Positions 35,778 through 45,063 of a stretch of 64,000 nucleotides of DNA are shown here, piece by piece. Source of the DNA: Bacteroidota bacterium (lineage in GTDB: Bacteria > Bacteroidota > Bacteroidia > Chitinophagales > Saprospiraceae); contig CAUJDW010000104.1 in the NCBI GenBank assembly GCA_963169455.1, forward strand, positions 1 through 64,000, read 5' to 3'. The notes beneath the pieces are model-generated. The model saw nothing but the letters and a program-made list of their open reading frames with translations, searched no databases and was not told the origin of the DNA. The position numbers and the translations under genes are program-made. Within the stretch, counting starts at the first letter, position 1; every line of letters starts with the position of its first letter.

Positions 35778-36158
35778 CTACCAGGCAATGGGGCGGGAAT
35801 CCTCGTCCGCATCCATGGAGCTGACCGTCGTAGTGGGGTTGGAAGTAGCCCGTGAAGACGATCCATCCCCCAGGCTGACTGCCACGATGAGCTCTTCGCC
35901 CTGAGCAACAGGGCTGCCCAAAGCGATGGTGTGCACTACGGGGGTGAGATACTCGAAATCCGGCAGGGCAGAGTCCTGAACGATGGACAGTTCTACGGCC
36001 AGCAAGCCGTCGGCGCCGGCTGATGCCGGGATGGGGCTGTGCCCGTCGGCGCGATAACTCGTGCGCCCGCAGAAAGTGACGGCGTGCAGGAAATATTCAT
36101 CCGGTTCATCGATTTTGGTGCGGCGCACGAGCTGCACCTGGGGTTTGTATAGCTTCAT
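35778..36158 (-). CDS. Unrecognised small protein upstream of the histidine kinase
   Basis: 126 aa, MKLYKPQVQLVRRTKIDEPD start, no signal peptide or membrane helix. The sequence looks like a small beta-rich domain (YFLHAVTFCGRTSYRADGHSP, LLAVELSIVQDSALPDFEYL) with a low-complexity Ser/Thr C-terminus (SSSRATSNPTTTVSSMDADED). No family recognised. It ends 28 bp before the histidine kinase start on the same strand, so it is probably co-transcribed. Confidence 0.6.
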   Translation of the reverse strand: MKLYKPQVQLVRRTKIDEPDEYFLHAVTFCGRTSYRADGHSPIPASAGADGLLAVELSIVQDSALPDFEYLTPVVHTIALGSPVAQGEELIVAVSLGDGSSSRATSNPTTTVSSMDADEDSRPIAW

Positions 36159-36322
36159 GGCTAATTGGGTTATTGATTGCGAATGGATTCTGCAAGAAAG
36201 TTACCAAATCCTTTTTGTTTTTCTGACAACAAAAGTCGGCTTTTCGGCCATCGCCGCGCCTACTCAGAAATGAGGATGCGGATTTACCGGGAAATGGGGA
36301 AACGGAATGGAAAAAGCAGGCG

Positions 36323-36330
36323 TAACTTTG
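36323..36330 (+). promoter_or_regulatory. TAnnTTTG promoter element upstream of caspase gene
   Basis: TAACTTTG, 110 nt before the caspase start at 36441. A second near-match TATATTTC lies at 36378-36385. The rest of the 282-bp spacer shows nothing else I can support. Confidence 0.35.
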
Positions 36331-36440
36331 CCTTGCCGGCACCCGGCTTTTTCATTTTTATTTTACGCAAGAATTACTATATTTCCAAGCCGCATTGTTC
36401 CGATGTCGGGCAAATATAAACCTCAAAAAAACCAAACCAC

Positions 36441-38345
36441 ATGCCCACGATCCACGCCCTGCTCACCGCCATCAACAACTACCCTCAACCCGGCCACCAG
36501 CTTGATGGCTGCCTCAACGACATGGCCCTGTTCCGGGATTACCTGGAAGCCCAATGCGCCCGGGCCGGGCTGAGCTTCCACCCGTTCACCCTCACCGATG
36601 AACAGGCCACCCGCACGGGCCTGATCAGCGGCTTCGAACATTTCCGGGCGGCCAAGCCCGGCGATACCTGCCTGTTCTATTACGCCGGCCACGGCTCCCG
36701 TTGCGATGCGCCGGAAGCTTTCTGGCACTTGTCGCCCAGCCGGATGGTGGAATCCATTGTTTGCTGGGACAGCCGCCTCCCCGGCGGGCGCGACCTGATA
36801 GACAAGGAGTTGTCCTACCTCATCTGGCAGGCCACGCAGGAAAAGGACATCCACTTTGTGGCGATCACCGACTGCTGCCACTCGGGCTCCATCACCCGCG
36901 GCTTCAAGGAACGCCGCGTTCCGGAGATCGGGCGGGCGGCGGCGGCGGCGGAATACCTCGGGTTCGAACATTACCGCCCTGCCGGGGAAGGGCGTTTCAG
37001 CCCGCCGCGCGGGCGCTACGTCCACCTGGCCGCCGCCCTCGACAATCAAACGGCAAAGGAAGCCCATTTCCAGGGAGCGCCGCGCGGAGTGTTTACCCAC
37101 TGCCTGCTCGAAAGCCTGGCAGGCTCCAACGGCCAGATATCCTATGCCGAACTGGCCAACCGGGTGAACATGCGCGTCCGCAATATCGTCAGGGAGCAGT
37201 CGCCACAGGTGGATGCCCTGCCCACGGAGGATAAAAACCGCCTTTTTCTCTCAGGCGCGCTGGCTTCGGGCCGAAAGGCATTTCTGATCGGGTTCGACAA
37301 CAAGCTGGGCTGGTATGCCGATGCCGGCGCCCTGCATGGGATAACTGCCGGAGACGGGCAATCCCAAACTACCTTCCGCCTGCTGGAGGGGGGGCATGAA
37401 GCCAGGGCCCGCGAAGTACAGGCCCATCGCTCCATCGTGACGGGCATGGAAGGCTTCGACCAGAAAAAACAATATGCTGCGGAACTGGTGGAACTGGCGC
37501 AGCCCCCCCTCCGCCTGGCAGTGGCCGGGGGCAGCGATGCCGAAGGCATCGGCGCCCTGCAGCGGCTGCTGGGCCAAAAGGCCTCCGGTTTTTTCGCCCT
37601 GATGCCGGATGCCGCCTCGGCCGACTACCTCTTGCACGCCGCAGAAGGAGCCTATTTCCTCTCCCGCCGCTTTGACGAACAGCCCCTCTTTCACCGCGTG
37701 CACGGCTATGGGGAATCCTCCGCCACCGATTTCATCAACAAGCTGGAACGCGTGGCCAACTGGCTGCAACTCCTGCGCTTGTCCAACCCGGCCTCCAGCA
37801 TCGGCATGGAAGAAATGGAAATCGGGCTGTACCGCGTGACAGAGCCCGGCAACACCGACAACGACGCCCCCGTCGAGGAAGTGGACTGGCGCAGCCCGGC
37901 TCTCTTTGAGTATATCCAAAAAGATGGGGAATGGTTTCAGCCGGCCTTCCAGTTCAGGGTAAAAAATACCGGCCAAAGGCGCCTGTGGATTAGCCTGCTG
38001 TACCTGTCCTCGAACTTCGGCATCACCAACCTACTGCTGCCCAAACAGGAACTCGGCCCCGGCGAGGAAGCCTGGGCGGCCGATGTTTTCGAAGGGTATC
38101 CCTACCGCACCCTGCCGCTGCAGGTAGAAGACAGTTATCTTGAAAACGGCATCCACGAGATCGACGAGTACCTCAAACTGATCATCTGCACTGAGGAGTT
38201 CGACACCAACCGCTTCAACCAGGAAGGCCTGCCGCCCGATGGCGCGCTGCAGCCCCACCGGCAGGTCATTTTCCGCAGGCAGCTTGCCCGGAAACCCGAC
38301 TGGGTGGCGCGGGAGGTGCATTTGCAGCTGCGGCGGCCGAAATAA
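36441..38345 (+). CDS. Caspase-like (C14) protein, soluble
   Basis: 634 aa. N-terminal metacaspase/orthocaspase-type domain (about 1-285): HALLTAINNYPQPGHQLDGCLNDM, catalytic His84 in FYYAGHGSRC and Cys146 in ITDCCHSGS. No signal peptide or membrane helix. The C-terminal half (about 290-630) is beta-rich with LFEYIQKDGEWFQPAFQFRVKNTGQRRLWISLLYLSSNFGITNLLLP, reminiscent of DUF4384-like domains that follow bacterial caspases. The next gene is a C39-peptidase ABC exporter 81 bp downstream, then HlyD, so the caspase may belong to an export or processing cassette (inference). Confidence 0.88.
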   Translation: MPTIHALLTAINNYPQPGHQLDGCLNDMALFRDYLEAQCARAGLSFHPFTLTDEQATRTGLISGFEHFRAAKPGDTCLFYYAGHGSRCDAPEAFWHLSPSRMVESIVCWDSRLPGGRDLIDKELSYLIWQATQEKDIHFVAITDCCHSGSITRGFKERRVPEIGRAAAAAEYLGFEHYRPAGEGRFSPPRGRYVHLAAALDNQTAKEAHFQGAPRGVFTHCLLESLAGSNGQISYAELANRVNMRVRNIVREQSPQVDALPTEDKNRLFLSGALASGRKAFLIGFDNKLGWYADAGALHGITAGDGQSQTTFRLLEGGHEARAREVQAHRSIVTGMEGFDQKKQYAAELVELAQPPLRLAVAGGSDAEGIGALQRLLGQKASGFFALMPDAASADYLLHAAEGAYFLSRRFDEQPLFHRVHGYGESSATDFINKLERVANWLQLLRLSNPASSIGMEEMEIGLYRVTEPGNTDNDAPVEEVDWRSPALFEYIQKDGEWFQPAFQFRVKNTGQRRLWISLLYLSSNFGITNLLLPKQELGPGEEAWAADVFEGYPYRTLPLQVEDSYLENGIHEIDEYLKLIICTEEFDTNRFNQEGLPPDGALQPHRQVIFRRQLARKPDWVAREVHLQLRRPK

Positions 38346-38426
38346 GGGGTAAGCTTGAAAAAACGGGCCCATGCCTTGGCGAAACAGGCAATAGCCGTAT
38401 CTTTTAGCGGTCAAACCACAACGCCC

Positions 38427-40625
38427 ATGCCCGGCCGTTTCCCTTTTTTCCCTCAACACGACGCCATGGATTGCGGGCCCGCCTGCCTGCGCATGGTTGC
38501 GCGGCACTTCGGGCGGGATTTCTCCCTTCAGCACCTGCGGGAGCGCAGCTATGCCGACCGGGAAGGCGTCTCGCTGAAAGGGATCATGGAAGCAGCCGAA
38601 TCCATCGGCTTGAGGGCGCTGCCCGTGAAAATCGGATTCTCCGAAGAAGCGGAGGAGGAACCCGCACTGGCCAACGCGCCCCTGCCCGCCATCGTCCACT
38701 GGCGGCAAAACCACTTCGTCGTGCTTTACCACATCGGCCGGCGCCACGCCTGGATCGCCGACCCGGCAAAAGGCAAAGCGAAGCTCAGCCACGAGGCCTT
38801 CCGCCGCAACTGGCTCGGCGACAGCGCCAAGGGCCTGGCGCTACTCCTTGAACCGACGCCCGCTTTTTACGAAAAGGACGCCCCTGCCCCGCCAAGGCGC
38901 GATTTCCGGCGCCTGCTCACCTACCTGCGGCCATACCGCCGCTACCTGCTGCAGTTGTCTCTCGGGCTGCTGCTCGGCAGCTTCTTCCAGCTGGCTTTCC
39001 CCTTCCTCACCCAGGCCATCGTCGATGTGGGCATCAAAAATGTGGACCTCGGCTTTATCTACCTCATACTGATCGCCCAGCTTATGCTCTTCCTGGGACA
39101 AGTGACGGTTTCCTTTCTTCAGAACTGGATCCTGCTCCACATTGGCGCCCGCATCAACCTATCCCTGATCTCGGATTTCCTCGACAAGCTCATCAAACTG
39201 CCCATCAGTTTTTTTGACGCAAAAATGGTTGGCGACCTCCTTCAGCGCATCGCCGACCAGCGGCGCATCGAGGCTTTTCTTACCTCATCCACCCTGAGCT
39301 TTCTCTTCTCGGCGGTAAACCTACTGGTCTTCGGGCTGGTGCTTTTGTGGTACGACGGGCTGATTTTCGCGGTTTTCCTCGGGGGGAGCCTGTTATATGT
39401 CCTCTGGATACTGTTGTTCCTGCCCCGCCGGCAGGAGGTGGACTACCTGCGCTTTCAGGAACTGGCCAACAACCAGAGCAACCTGATAGAACTCATTCAG
39501 GGCATGCAGGAGATCAAACTGCAGAACAGCGGCCGCAAGCGGCGCTGGCTGTGGTCCGACATCCAGGCCCGCCTCTTCCGGGCCAATCTCCGGGCCCTGG
39601 CCGTCGAACAGTACCAGGATGCCGGCGCGGGCTTCATCACCCAGCTCAAAGACATTCTCATCACCTTCCTGGCCGCCAGGCTGGTGATCGGGGGCGACAT
39701 CACCCTGGGTATGATGCTGGCCATACAGTTCATCATCGGGCAGCTCAACGTGCCGCTCCAGCGGCTCATCGCTTTTATCCGGGCGGCCCAGGACGCAGGG
39801 CTGAGCCTGGACCGCCTCCTCGAAGTCCAGCAGATGGAACCCGAAGAGGACGGCCCTGACGCCCGCTTCGCCGATGAAATGCCCGCCGGGCGCGGCATCA
39901 GGACCGAGGGGCTCAGCTTCCGCTACAACGAACTTTCCGGCTTCGTGCTTAAGGACATCACCCTCGACATTCCGGAAGGTAAGGTAACGGCCATCGTCGG
40001 CCCCAGTGGCAGCGGCAAGACCACCCTGCTCAAGCTCCTGCTTGGCTTCTACTCCCCCGGCCGGGGTTCCATCAAGGTGGGCGGCCTGCCTTTGCAGCGC
40101 CTCAGCCCCCGCCTGTGGCGCAGCCATTGCGGGGCCGTGATGCAGGACGGTTTTCTTTTCTCCGATACCATCGCCAACAACATCGCGGAAAGCAGCGAGC
40201 AGGTGGATAAGAGCAGGCTGCAGCGCGCTGCAGAAACAGCCAACATACAGGAATTCGCCGAACAGTTGCCGATGGGCCTCAACACCATGATCGGCGCCAG
40301 AGGCAATGGGCTGAGCCAGGGCCAGCGGCAGCGCATCCTCATCGCCCGCGCAGTGTACAAGGAGCCGGATTTCCTGTTCTTCGACGAAGCCACCAACGCC
40401 CTGGATGCACCCAACGAACGGGACATCCTGGAAAAACTGGGGCATTTCTTCGATGGGCGCACCGTCGTCATCGTGGCGCACCGCCTCAGCACGGTTAAGG
40501 GCGCCCACCAGATCGTCGTGCTGGACAAGGGCGAAATAGTGGAAAAAGGCGCCCACGAGGAACTCATAGCCCGGCGGGGAGCTTATTTTCAACTGATCCG
40601 AAACCAATTAGAACTGGGCCAATGA
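38427..40625 (+). CDS. C39-peptidase ABC exporter
   Basis: 732 aa from ATG 38427, placed as in family members just before FPFFPQHDAMDCGPACL; an upstream TTG at 38355 adds a 24-residue extension without support. Domains: C39 peptidase (1-140) with Gln10, Cys16, His96 (QNHFVVLYH) and Asp112 (IADPAKG), so catalytically complete; ABC transmembrane domain (about 155-430); nucleotide-binding domain with Walker A VGPSGSGKTT, signature LSQGQRQR, Walker B FLFFDEAT and H-loop IVAHRLS. Such exporters cleave double-glycine leader peptides during secretion. The stop overlaps the HlyD start (ATGA). No obvious leader-peptide gene was found beside it. Confidence 0.95.
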   Translation: MPGRFPFFPQHDAMDCGPACLRMVARHFGRDFSLQHLRERSYADREGVSLKGIMEAAESIGLRALPVKIGFSEEAEEEPALANAPLPAIVHWRQNHFVVLYHIGRRHAWIADPAKGKAKLSHEAFRRNWLGDSAKGLALLLEPTPAFYEKDAPAPPRRDFRRLLTYLRPYRRYLLQLSLGLLLGSFFQLAFPFLTQAIVDVGIKNVDLGFIYLILIAQLMLFLGQVTVSFLQNWILLHIGARINLSLISDFLDKLIKLPISFFDAKMVGDLLQRIADQRRIEAFLTSSTLSFLFSAVNLLVFGLVLLWYDGLIFAVFLGGSLLYVLWILLFLPRRQEVDYLRFQELANNQSNLIELIQGMQEIKLQNSGRKRRWLWSDIQARLFRANLRALAVEQYQDAGAGFITQLKDILITFLAARLVIGGDITLGMMLAIQFIIGQLNVPLQRLIAFIRAAQDAGLSLDRLLEVQQMEPEEDGPDARFADEMPAGRGIRTEGLSFRYNELSGFVLKDITLDIPEGKVTAIVGPSGSGKTTLLKLLLGFYSPGRGSIKVGGLPLQRLSPRLWRSHCGAVMQDGFLFSDTIANNIAESSEQVDKSRLQRAAETANIQEFAEQLPMGLNTMIGARGNGLSQGQRQRILIARAVYKEPDFLFFDEATNALDAPNERDILEKLGHFFDGRTVVIVAHRLSTVKGAHQIVVLDKGEIVEKGAHEELIARRGAYFQLIRNQLELGQ

Positions 40626-41935
40626 AAGAAGGCCAAAAAAGGAACAGAGCGCCCGCCGGCATGCCGGTTTCGGGAGATAGCGCCGGCGAAAGCCGGCAGT
40701 TGCTGGGCCCAATCCCGGGCTGGGGCCTGCGCTGGGGCATCACCGCCATTCTGCTTGCCACCCTGCTGTTCCTGCTCCTGGGCTGGTTCATACAGTACCC
40801 CGATGTTGTGGTTGCCCGGGTGGCCATCGTTGCGGAAAGCCCGCCCATCCGCCTGCTGGCCAGGCAGGACGGGCGGATCAGCCGCCTGCTGGTGGCGGGC
40901 CAGGAGCGCGTCAGGGCCGGGCAGTTGCTGGCCGTGCTGGAAAACCCCGCCTCGCTGGCCGATATGGATACCCTGGCAGCCTGGATGGCAGCCGCCGCCC
41001 GGCAGGGCCTGCACCAGGCGCCGCTGCCCGAACAGTTAAGGCTTGGAGCCTTGCAGCCCAGGTACGCCAGCCTGCTCCAGAACCTGCGCGAATACCGCCA
41101 CTTCCTCGCCCAGCCCGGCACAGCGCAGCGGATCGCATCCCTGCAGGAACAGATCAGTTACCTGGAAAAACTGAACAGTTCCCTGCAAAGCCAGGAACAA
41201 ACCCTGGCGCGGGAAGTGGAACTGGCCCGGCAAAACTTCGAGCGCAACCAGGAGCTGTTCCGGTCCGGCGCCATCAGCCAGATCAGCCTGGAGAACACGG
41301 AGGCATTTTACCTCCAGTACCGCCGCCAGCTGGAGGGCCTGCAGGCCGGAATCCTGCGCAACGGGCTGCAGGCCGAAGAACTTCAGGCCCGCATCATCGA
41401 GCTGCAACAGCAGCGCTCGGATGAGGAGGTGGCCAAAGAGCAGGCCGTACAGCGTTTGTTCCGCGAGCTGCAAAGTGAACTCGAAGCCTGGCGGCAGGCC
41501 TACCTGCTGCAAGCCCCCGTCAGCGGGCGCGTTTCGATGAGCAGGCCCTGGCGCGAGCAGGAAACCGTCCGGGAAAATGAACTGATCATGGCCGTGGTGC
41601 CCGACAAGGGCGCCGGCCCCATCCTGGCCAGAGGGCTGCTGCCTGCGGCCAGCTCGGGCAAAGCCCGCCCCGGCATGGAAGCCCACCTCTTCCTCGACGC
41701 CTACCCTTACCAGGAATTCGGCATCCTCAAAGGCCGCCTGGCCCGCCTGGCCCTCCTGCCCGAACAAGGCAGCTACCTGGCTGAAATCGCCCTGCCCGAC
41801 AGCCTGATGACCACCTACGGCCAGGCCATCCCATTCACCCAGGAACTGTCCGCCACAGCGGAGATCATCACTGAAAAGCGCAGCCTGCTGGGAAGGGTTT
41901 TCAGCCAGCTGCGCAGCCTGGCCGAAAACAGGTGA
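40622..41935 (+). CDS. HlyD-family membrane fusion protein
   Basis: 437 aa periplasmic adaptor linking the ABC exporter to an outer-membrane channel. One N-terminal membrane helix (AILLATLLFLLLGWFIQYP, about 41-59), a lipoyl-like beta segment (IRLLARQDGRISRLLVAGQERVRAGQLLAVLENPAS), a long coiled coil (about 155-290: QEQISYLEKLNSSLQSQEQTL) and a return strand QAPVSGRVSMSRPWREQETV. Translationally coupled to the C39 exporter. No TolC-like gene adjoins it in the window. Confidence 0.93.
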   Translation: MKEGQKRNRAPAGMPVSGDSAGESRQLLGPIPGWGLRWGITAILLATLLFLLLGWFIQYPDVVVARVAIVAESPPIRLLARQDGRISRLLVAGQERVRAGQLLAVLENPASLADMDTLAAWMAAAARQGLHQAPLPEQLRLGALQPRYASLLQNLREYRHFLAQPGTAQRIASLQEQISYLEKLNSSLQSQEQTLAREVELARQNFERNQELFRSGAISQISLENTEAFYLQYRRQLEGLQAGILRNGLQAEELQARIIELQQQRSDEEVAKEQAVQRLFRELQSELEAWRQAYLLQAPVSGRVSMSRPWREQETVRENELIMAVVPDKGAGPILARGLLPAASSGKARPGMEAHLFLDAYPYQEFGILKGRLARLALLPEQGSYLAEIALPDSLMTTYGQAIPFTQELSATAEIITEKRSLLGRVFSQLRSLAENR

Positions 41936-42003
41936 TGGGAGAGAACCGCAAGAATCGGGTTGCCCGGGGCCGGTTTCCGGAGGAATTTTGAAGAAAAAAA
42001 ACG

Positions 42004-42486
42004 ATGAAAAAGAAGCACAACTTCAGGATCGTACCGGCCGACGGCTCCCGCATCAACCATTTGTTCCTGTTAAACGAAGGCGAGCTCGCCAGCCTGGGAG
42101 CCGTGCGCATGATCGTGGATAAAAAACCAGGCTATCCCTGCAGGCTGAGTTTACAGGACGCCGAAATCGGGGAGGAGGTCCTGCTTTTTCCATACGAACA
42201 CCATCCCGCGGCTTCGCCCTACCGGGCCAGCGGCCCTGTTTATGTCAGGAAGAACGCCCGGCCGGCCAATCCTGGCATCAACGAGATACCCGCCATGCTC
42301 AACCACAGGCTGCTTTCACTGCGGGCTTACGATGCCCGGGCGATGATGGTTGAGGGCAGGGTTGTTCAGGGTGTTAACCTCCGGGAGGAAATCGGAAGCA
42401 TGTTCGATAATGAACGGATAGCCTACATCCATATCCACAATGCCGGGCCTGGCTGCTTCAACTGCCAGGCCAACAGAGTGGATTAA
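42004..42486 (+). CDS. DUF1203 family protein
   Basis: 160 aa, soluble. It matches the DUF1203 pattern as I know it: GYPCRLSLQDAEIGEEVLLFPYEHH, SPYRASGPVYVR, NEIPAMLNHRLLSLRAYDARAMM and a C-terminal YIHIHNAGPGCFNCQANRVD with His and Cys that could bind a metal or act catalytically. The function of the family is unknown. It follows the HlyD gene by 68 bp on the same strand and directly abuts the convergent membrane-protein gene (0 bp between stop codons). Confidence 0.8.
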   Translation: MKKKHNFRIVPADGSRINHLFLLNEGELASLGAVRMIVDKKPGYPCRLSLQDAEIGEEVLLFPYEHHPAASPYRASGPVYVRKNARPANPGINEIPAMLNHRLLSLRAYDARAMMVEGRVVQGVNLREEIGSMFDNERIAYIHIHNAGPGCFNCQANRVD

Positions 42487-43362
42487 CTACCTGTGAAACA
42501 ACCAGCCCACCAGCCATCCGAAAATAAAATTGCAGAACACGGTCTCCACAAAATGGATGCTGCGCACTTCGTCCGGCATGTAGGGGTTGGGCATCCAGAG
42601 CTGGGTGCTCCAGACAGCAAAAAACAGGGCCATCAGCACGGCGATTTCCCAGGGCCGCCCCTTCAGCGTGCGGAGCAGCGGAAGCACCAAAGCCACCCAC
42701 AACAAGCCCCGGAAAGCCTGAAAGGGGAACATCCAGGGTGTGGAGGCCCAGGTGTTCGCCAGTTGAGCCGGAAAACTGCCGGGGTCCGTCCCGCCGTAAT
42801 AGGCCTGGATTGCAGGCTCCTTCCAGGCCAGATAATAACCGAAGGTGTAGTACAGGGCCAAATAGGCCAGCGCAATGGCCGGCAATTTCCAGGCCCATTC
42901 CCCCAGCGGCCAGGCGCGCAGGCTTTCACCGGCTCCGGGAGTTTTCTTATGGCGCATTTTGCCCATAATAAACACCGCCGCGGGAGAAAAAAGAGCGCCC
43001 ACTATCGCGCCCATGGCAAATATTTTCGGAACAAAGCCCTGGGGAAGTTGCCGTTGCAGATATACCAGCGATTCCAACTGTGAGGCCACCGTCATGGAAC
43101 CATAAAAGGCAAGGAATAAAAGGCCCGCCAGCTTCCAGCCCGCCTCCCGCGACCGCAGGATGAGGGCCGAAAGTACGGCGGCCTGAAGCAGGGAACTGAA
43201 AAAAAGCATAGCCAGGCCGCGCCCGGCGGCGGCGGCGGGCTCGGCCCCTGCTTCAGTTTCGGATATACCCGAAATACCGGCCCCGATCATAAAAAAGATC
43301 ATCAGGAGGACAGCCAGTAGTATTATCCTTCCAATGTTCAGGCCGATTGCTCTTGCATTCAT
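42487..43362 (-). CDS. Unrecognised multi-pass membrane protein
   Basis: 291 aa with about seven to eight hydrophobic helices, including RIILLAVLLMIFFMIGAGI (about 12-30), AMLFFSSLLQAAVLSALIL (about 51-69), IFAMGAIVGALFSPAAVFIMG, AIALAYLALYYTFGYYLAW and a C-terminal FCNFIFGWLVGWLF. Charged, Lys/Arg-containing loops. No family recognised. Starts 7 bp after the AgcS gene stop on the same strand, so co-transcription is likely. Confidence 0.65.
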   Translation of the reverse strand: MNARAIGLNIGRIILLAVLLMIFFMIGAGISGISETEAGAEPAAAAGRGLAMLFFSSLLQAAVLSALILRSREAGWKLAGLLFLAFYGSMTVASQLESLVYLQRQLPQGFVPKIFAMGAIVGALFSPAAVFIMGKMRHKKTPGAGESLRAWPLGEWAWKLPAIALAYLALYYTFGYYLAWKEPAIQAYYGGTDPGSFPAQLANTWASTPWMFPFQAFRGLLWVALVLPLLRTLKGRPWEIAVLMALFFAVWSTQLWMPNPYMPDEVRSIHFVETVFCNFIFGWLVGWLFHR

Positions 43363-43368
43363 CCACGC

Positions 43369-44934
43369 TTATTTATAAGCCTTGATCTCCCCGGATCGAA
43401 TGCCTCCGAGGTAGCGGTTCACCTCTTTGCGCACCACCGGCAGCAGGATCACCAGCCCGATCAGGTTGGGCACCGCCATGGCGAAGATCATGGCGTCGGA
43501 GAAGTCGGTCACCGCGCCGAGGCTGGCGGCGGAGCCCAGTATGACGAACAGGCAGAACAACACTTTATAGGTGTAGTCGGCAATTTTGGAGCGCCCGAAC
43601 AGGTACAGCCAGCTCTGCAGGCCGTAGTACGACCAGGACAGCATGGTGGAGAAGGCGAACAGCACCACGGCGATGGTCAGGACGTAGGGGAACCAGGGTA
43701 TCACATCGGCGAAAGCCATTGACGTCAGGGTGACCCCGCCGACGCGCTCGTTCGTCGCGGTGATCAGCACATTATTGTTGATGACATCGCTGTACACGAA
43801 GTGGGCTTCCATGTTGAAAATAACGATCACCAGCGCGGTCATGGTGCAGACGACAACGGTGTCGATGAAAGGTTCCAGCAGGGCCACGATGCCTTCGCTG
43901 GCGGGATATTCCGTGCGCACGGCAGAGTGGGCGATGGCGGCCGACCCTACGCCGGCCTCATTGGAGAAGGCGGCGCGGCGGAAGCCCTGCACCAGCACAC
44001 CGATGAACCCGCCGGCGATGCCGGATGCCGTGAATGCGCCGGAAATGATCTCCGAGAAAGCCCTGGGAATATAGCTGACATGGCCCAGGACGATGATCAG
44101 GGCGGCCAGAACGTACAGCCCGCACATAAAGGGCACTATCCGTTCCGTCACCGAACCGATCCGCTTGATGCCGCCGATGATCACCAGGGCGACGATGAAG
44201 GCCATGACGACGCCGAACACCAGCCCCGCCGAGCCGGAAGTGGCTCCGATCATCGCGTTGAACTGCTGGGCCGCCTGGTTGGCCTGGAACATATTGCCGC
44301 CTCCGAAAGACCCGCCGATGCACATGACGGCAAAAAAGACTGCCAGCACCTTCCCGAGCCCGGCCATGCGCTTTTCTTTCAACCCCTTGGACAGGTAGTA
44401 CATCGGGCCGCCGTAAACCGTGCCGTCGGGGCCCACATCCCGGTATTTGACGCCCAGGGTGCACTCCGTAAACTTGGACGCCATGCCCAGCAGGCCCGCC
44501 AGGATCATCCAGAAAGTGGCCCCTGGCCCGCCGATGGAAATGGCAATCGCCACACCGGCAATATTACCCAGGCCAACGGTGCCCGACAAGGCGGCGGTCA
44601 GCGCCTGGAAGTGGGAAACTTCGCCCTCGTCCTCCGGGTTGGAATATTTGCCGCTGACGGTGTTGATGGCGGCTTTGAAACCGGTAAACTGTATAAACCG
44701 GAAGTAGAGGGTGAAAATGGTCGCCCCCGTAAGCAGCATGAGTATGACGATGGGCATGGCTGTGGCCGCCGAATCGCCCAGTTGAACGGCGTAAAAGACA
44801 ATTCCGGCTACGGCATCGGTTATGGGCTGGAACTTTTCATTGATCAGTTCGTCCCAGCCTTTTTCCGCTTCCTGAGCCCAAAGGGCAAGTGGGGATAAGA
44901 GGCTCGAAAAAAGAAAAAGTAAACTTCTTTTCAT
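43369..44934 (-). CDS. Alanine/glycine:cation symporter (AgcS family)
   Basis: Sodium-coupled neutral amino acid importer of the inner membrane. 521 aa from MKRSLLFLFSSLLSPLALWAQ at 44934, which includes an N-terminal signal-like segment seen in Bacteroidota members; an in-frame start at 44997 is longer. Family signatures: GTVGLGNIAGVAIAISIGGPGATFWMI, GMASKFTECTLGVKYRD, VLVQGFRRAAFSNEAGVGSAAIAHSA and LSWSYYGLQSWLYLFG. About eleven membrane helices. Substrate specificity within the family cannot be told. Confidence 0.93.
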   Translation of the reverse strand: MKRSLLFLFSSLLSPLALWAQEAEKGWDELINEKFQPITDAVAGIVFYAVQLGDSAATAMPIVILMLLTGATIFTLYFRFIQFTGFKAAINTVSGKYSNPEDEGEVSHFQALTAALSGTVGLGNIAGVAIAISIGGPGATFWMILAGLLGMASKFTECTLGVKYRDVGPDGTVYGGPMYYLSKGLKEKRMAGLGKVLAVFFAVMCIGGSFGGGNMFQANQAAQQFNAMIGATSGSAGLVFGVVMAFIVALVIIGGIKRIGSVTERIVPFMCGLYVLAALIIVLGHVSYIPRAFSEIISGAFTASGIAGGFIGVLVQGFRRAAFSNEAGVGSAAIAHSAVRTEYPASEGIVALLEPFIDTVVVCTMTALVIVIFNMEAHFVYSDVINNNVLITATNERVGGVTLTSMAFADVIPWFPYVLTIAVVLFAFSTMLSWSYYGLQSWLYLFGRSKIADYTYKVLFCLFVILGSAASLGAVTDFSDAMIFAMAVPNLIGLVILLPVVRKEVNRYLGGIRSGEIKAYK

Positions 44935-45063
44935 GGGTGATATCATTTTTTTTGCCCGGGTAAAAAAAGACGCGTCAAGGTATCGGTTTATTCGCATTTA
45001 TTCAAAAAATAACCCCTTTTATTTGGGGCATGGCAATTAACCGGTGCTTTCTTTTGGGATGTA

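Noticed and set aside
38355..38426. TTG start of the C39 exporter
   Set aside because: Family members begin just before the C39 Gln/Cys motif; the extra 24 residues have no match.
39393..40607. 404-aa open frame antisense to the ABC exporter
   Set aside because: No domains, shadow of a well-supported exporter gene.
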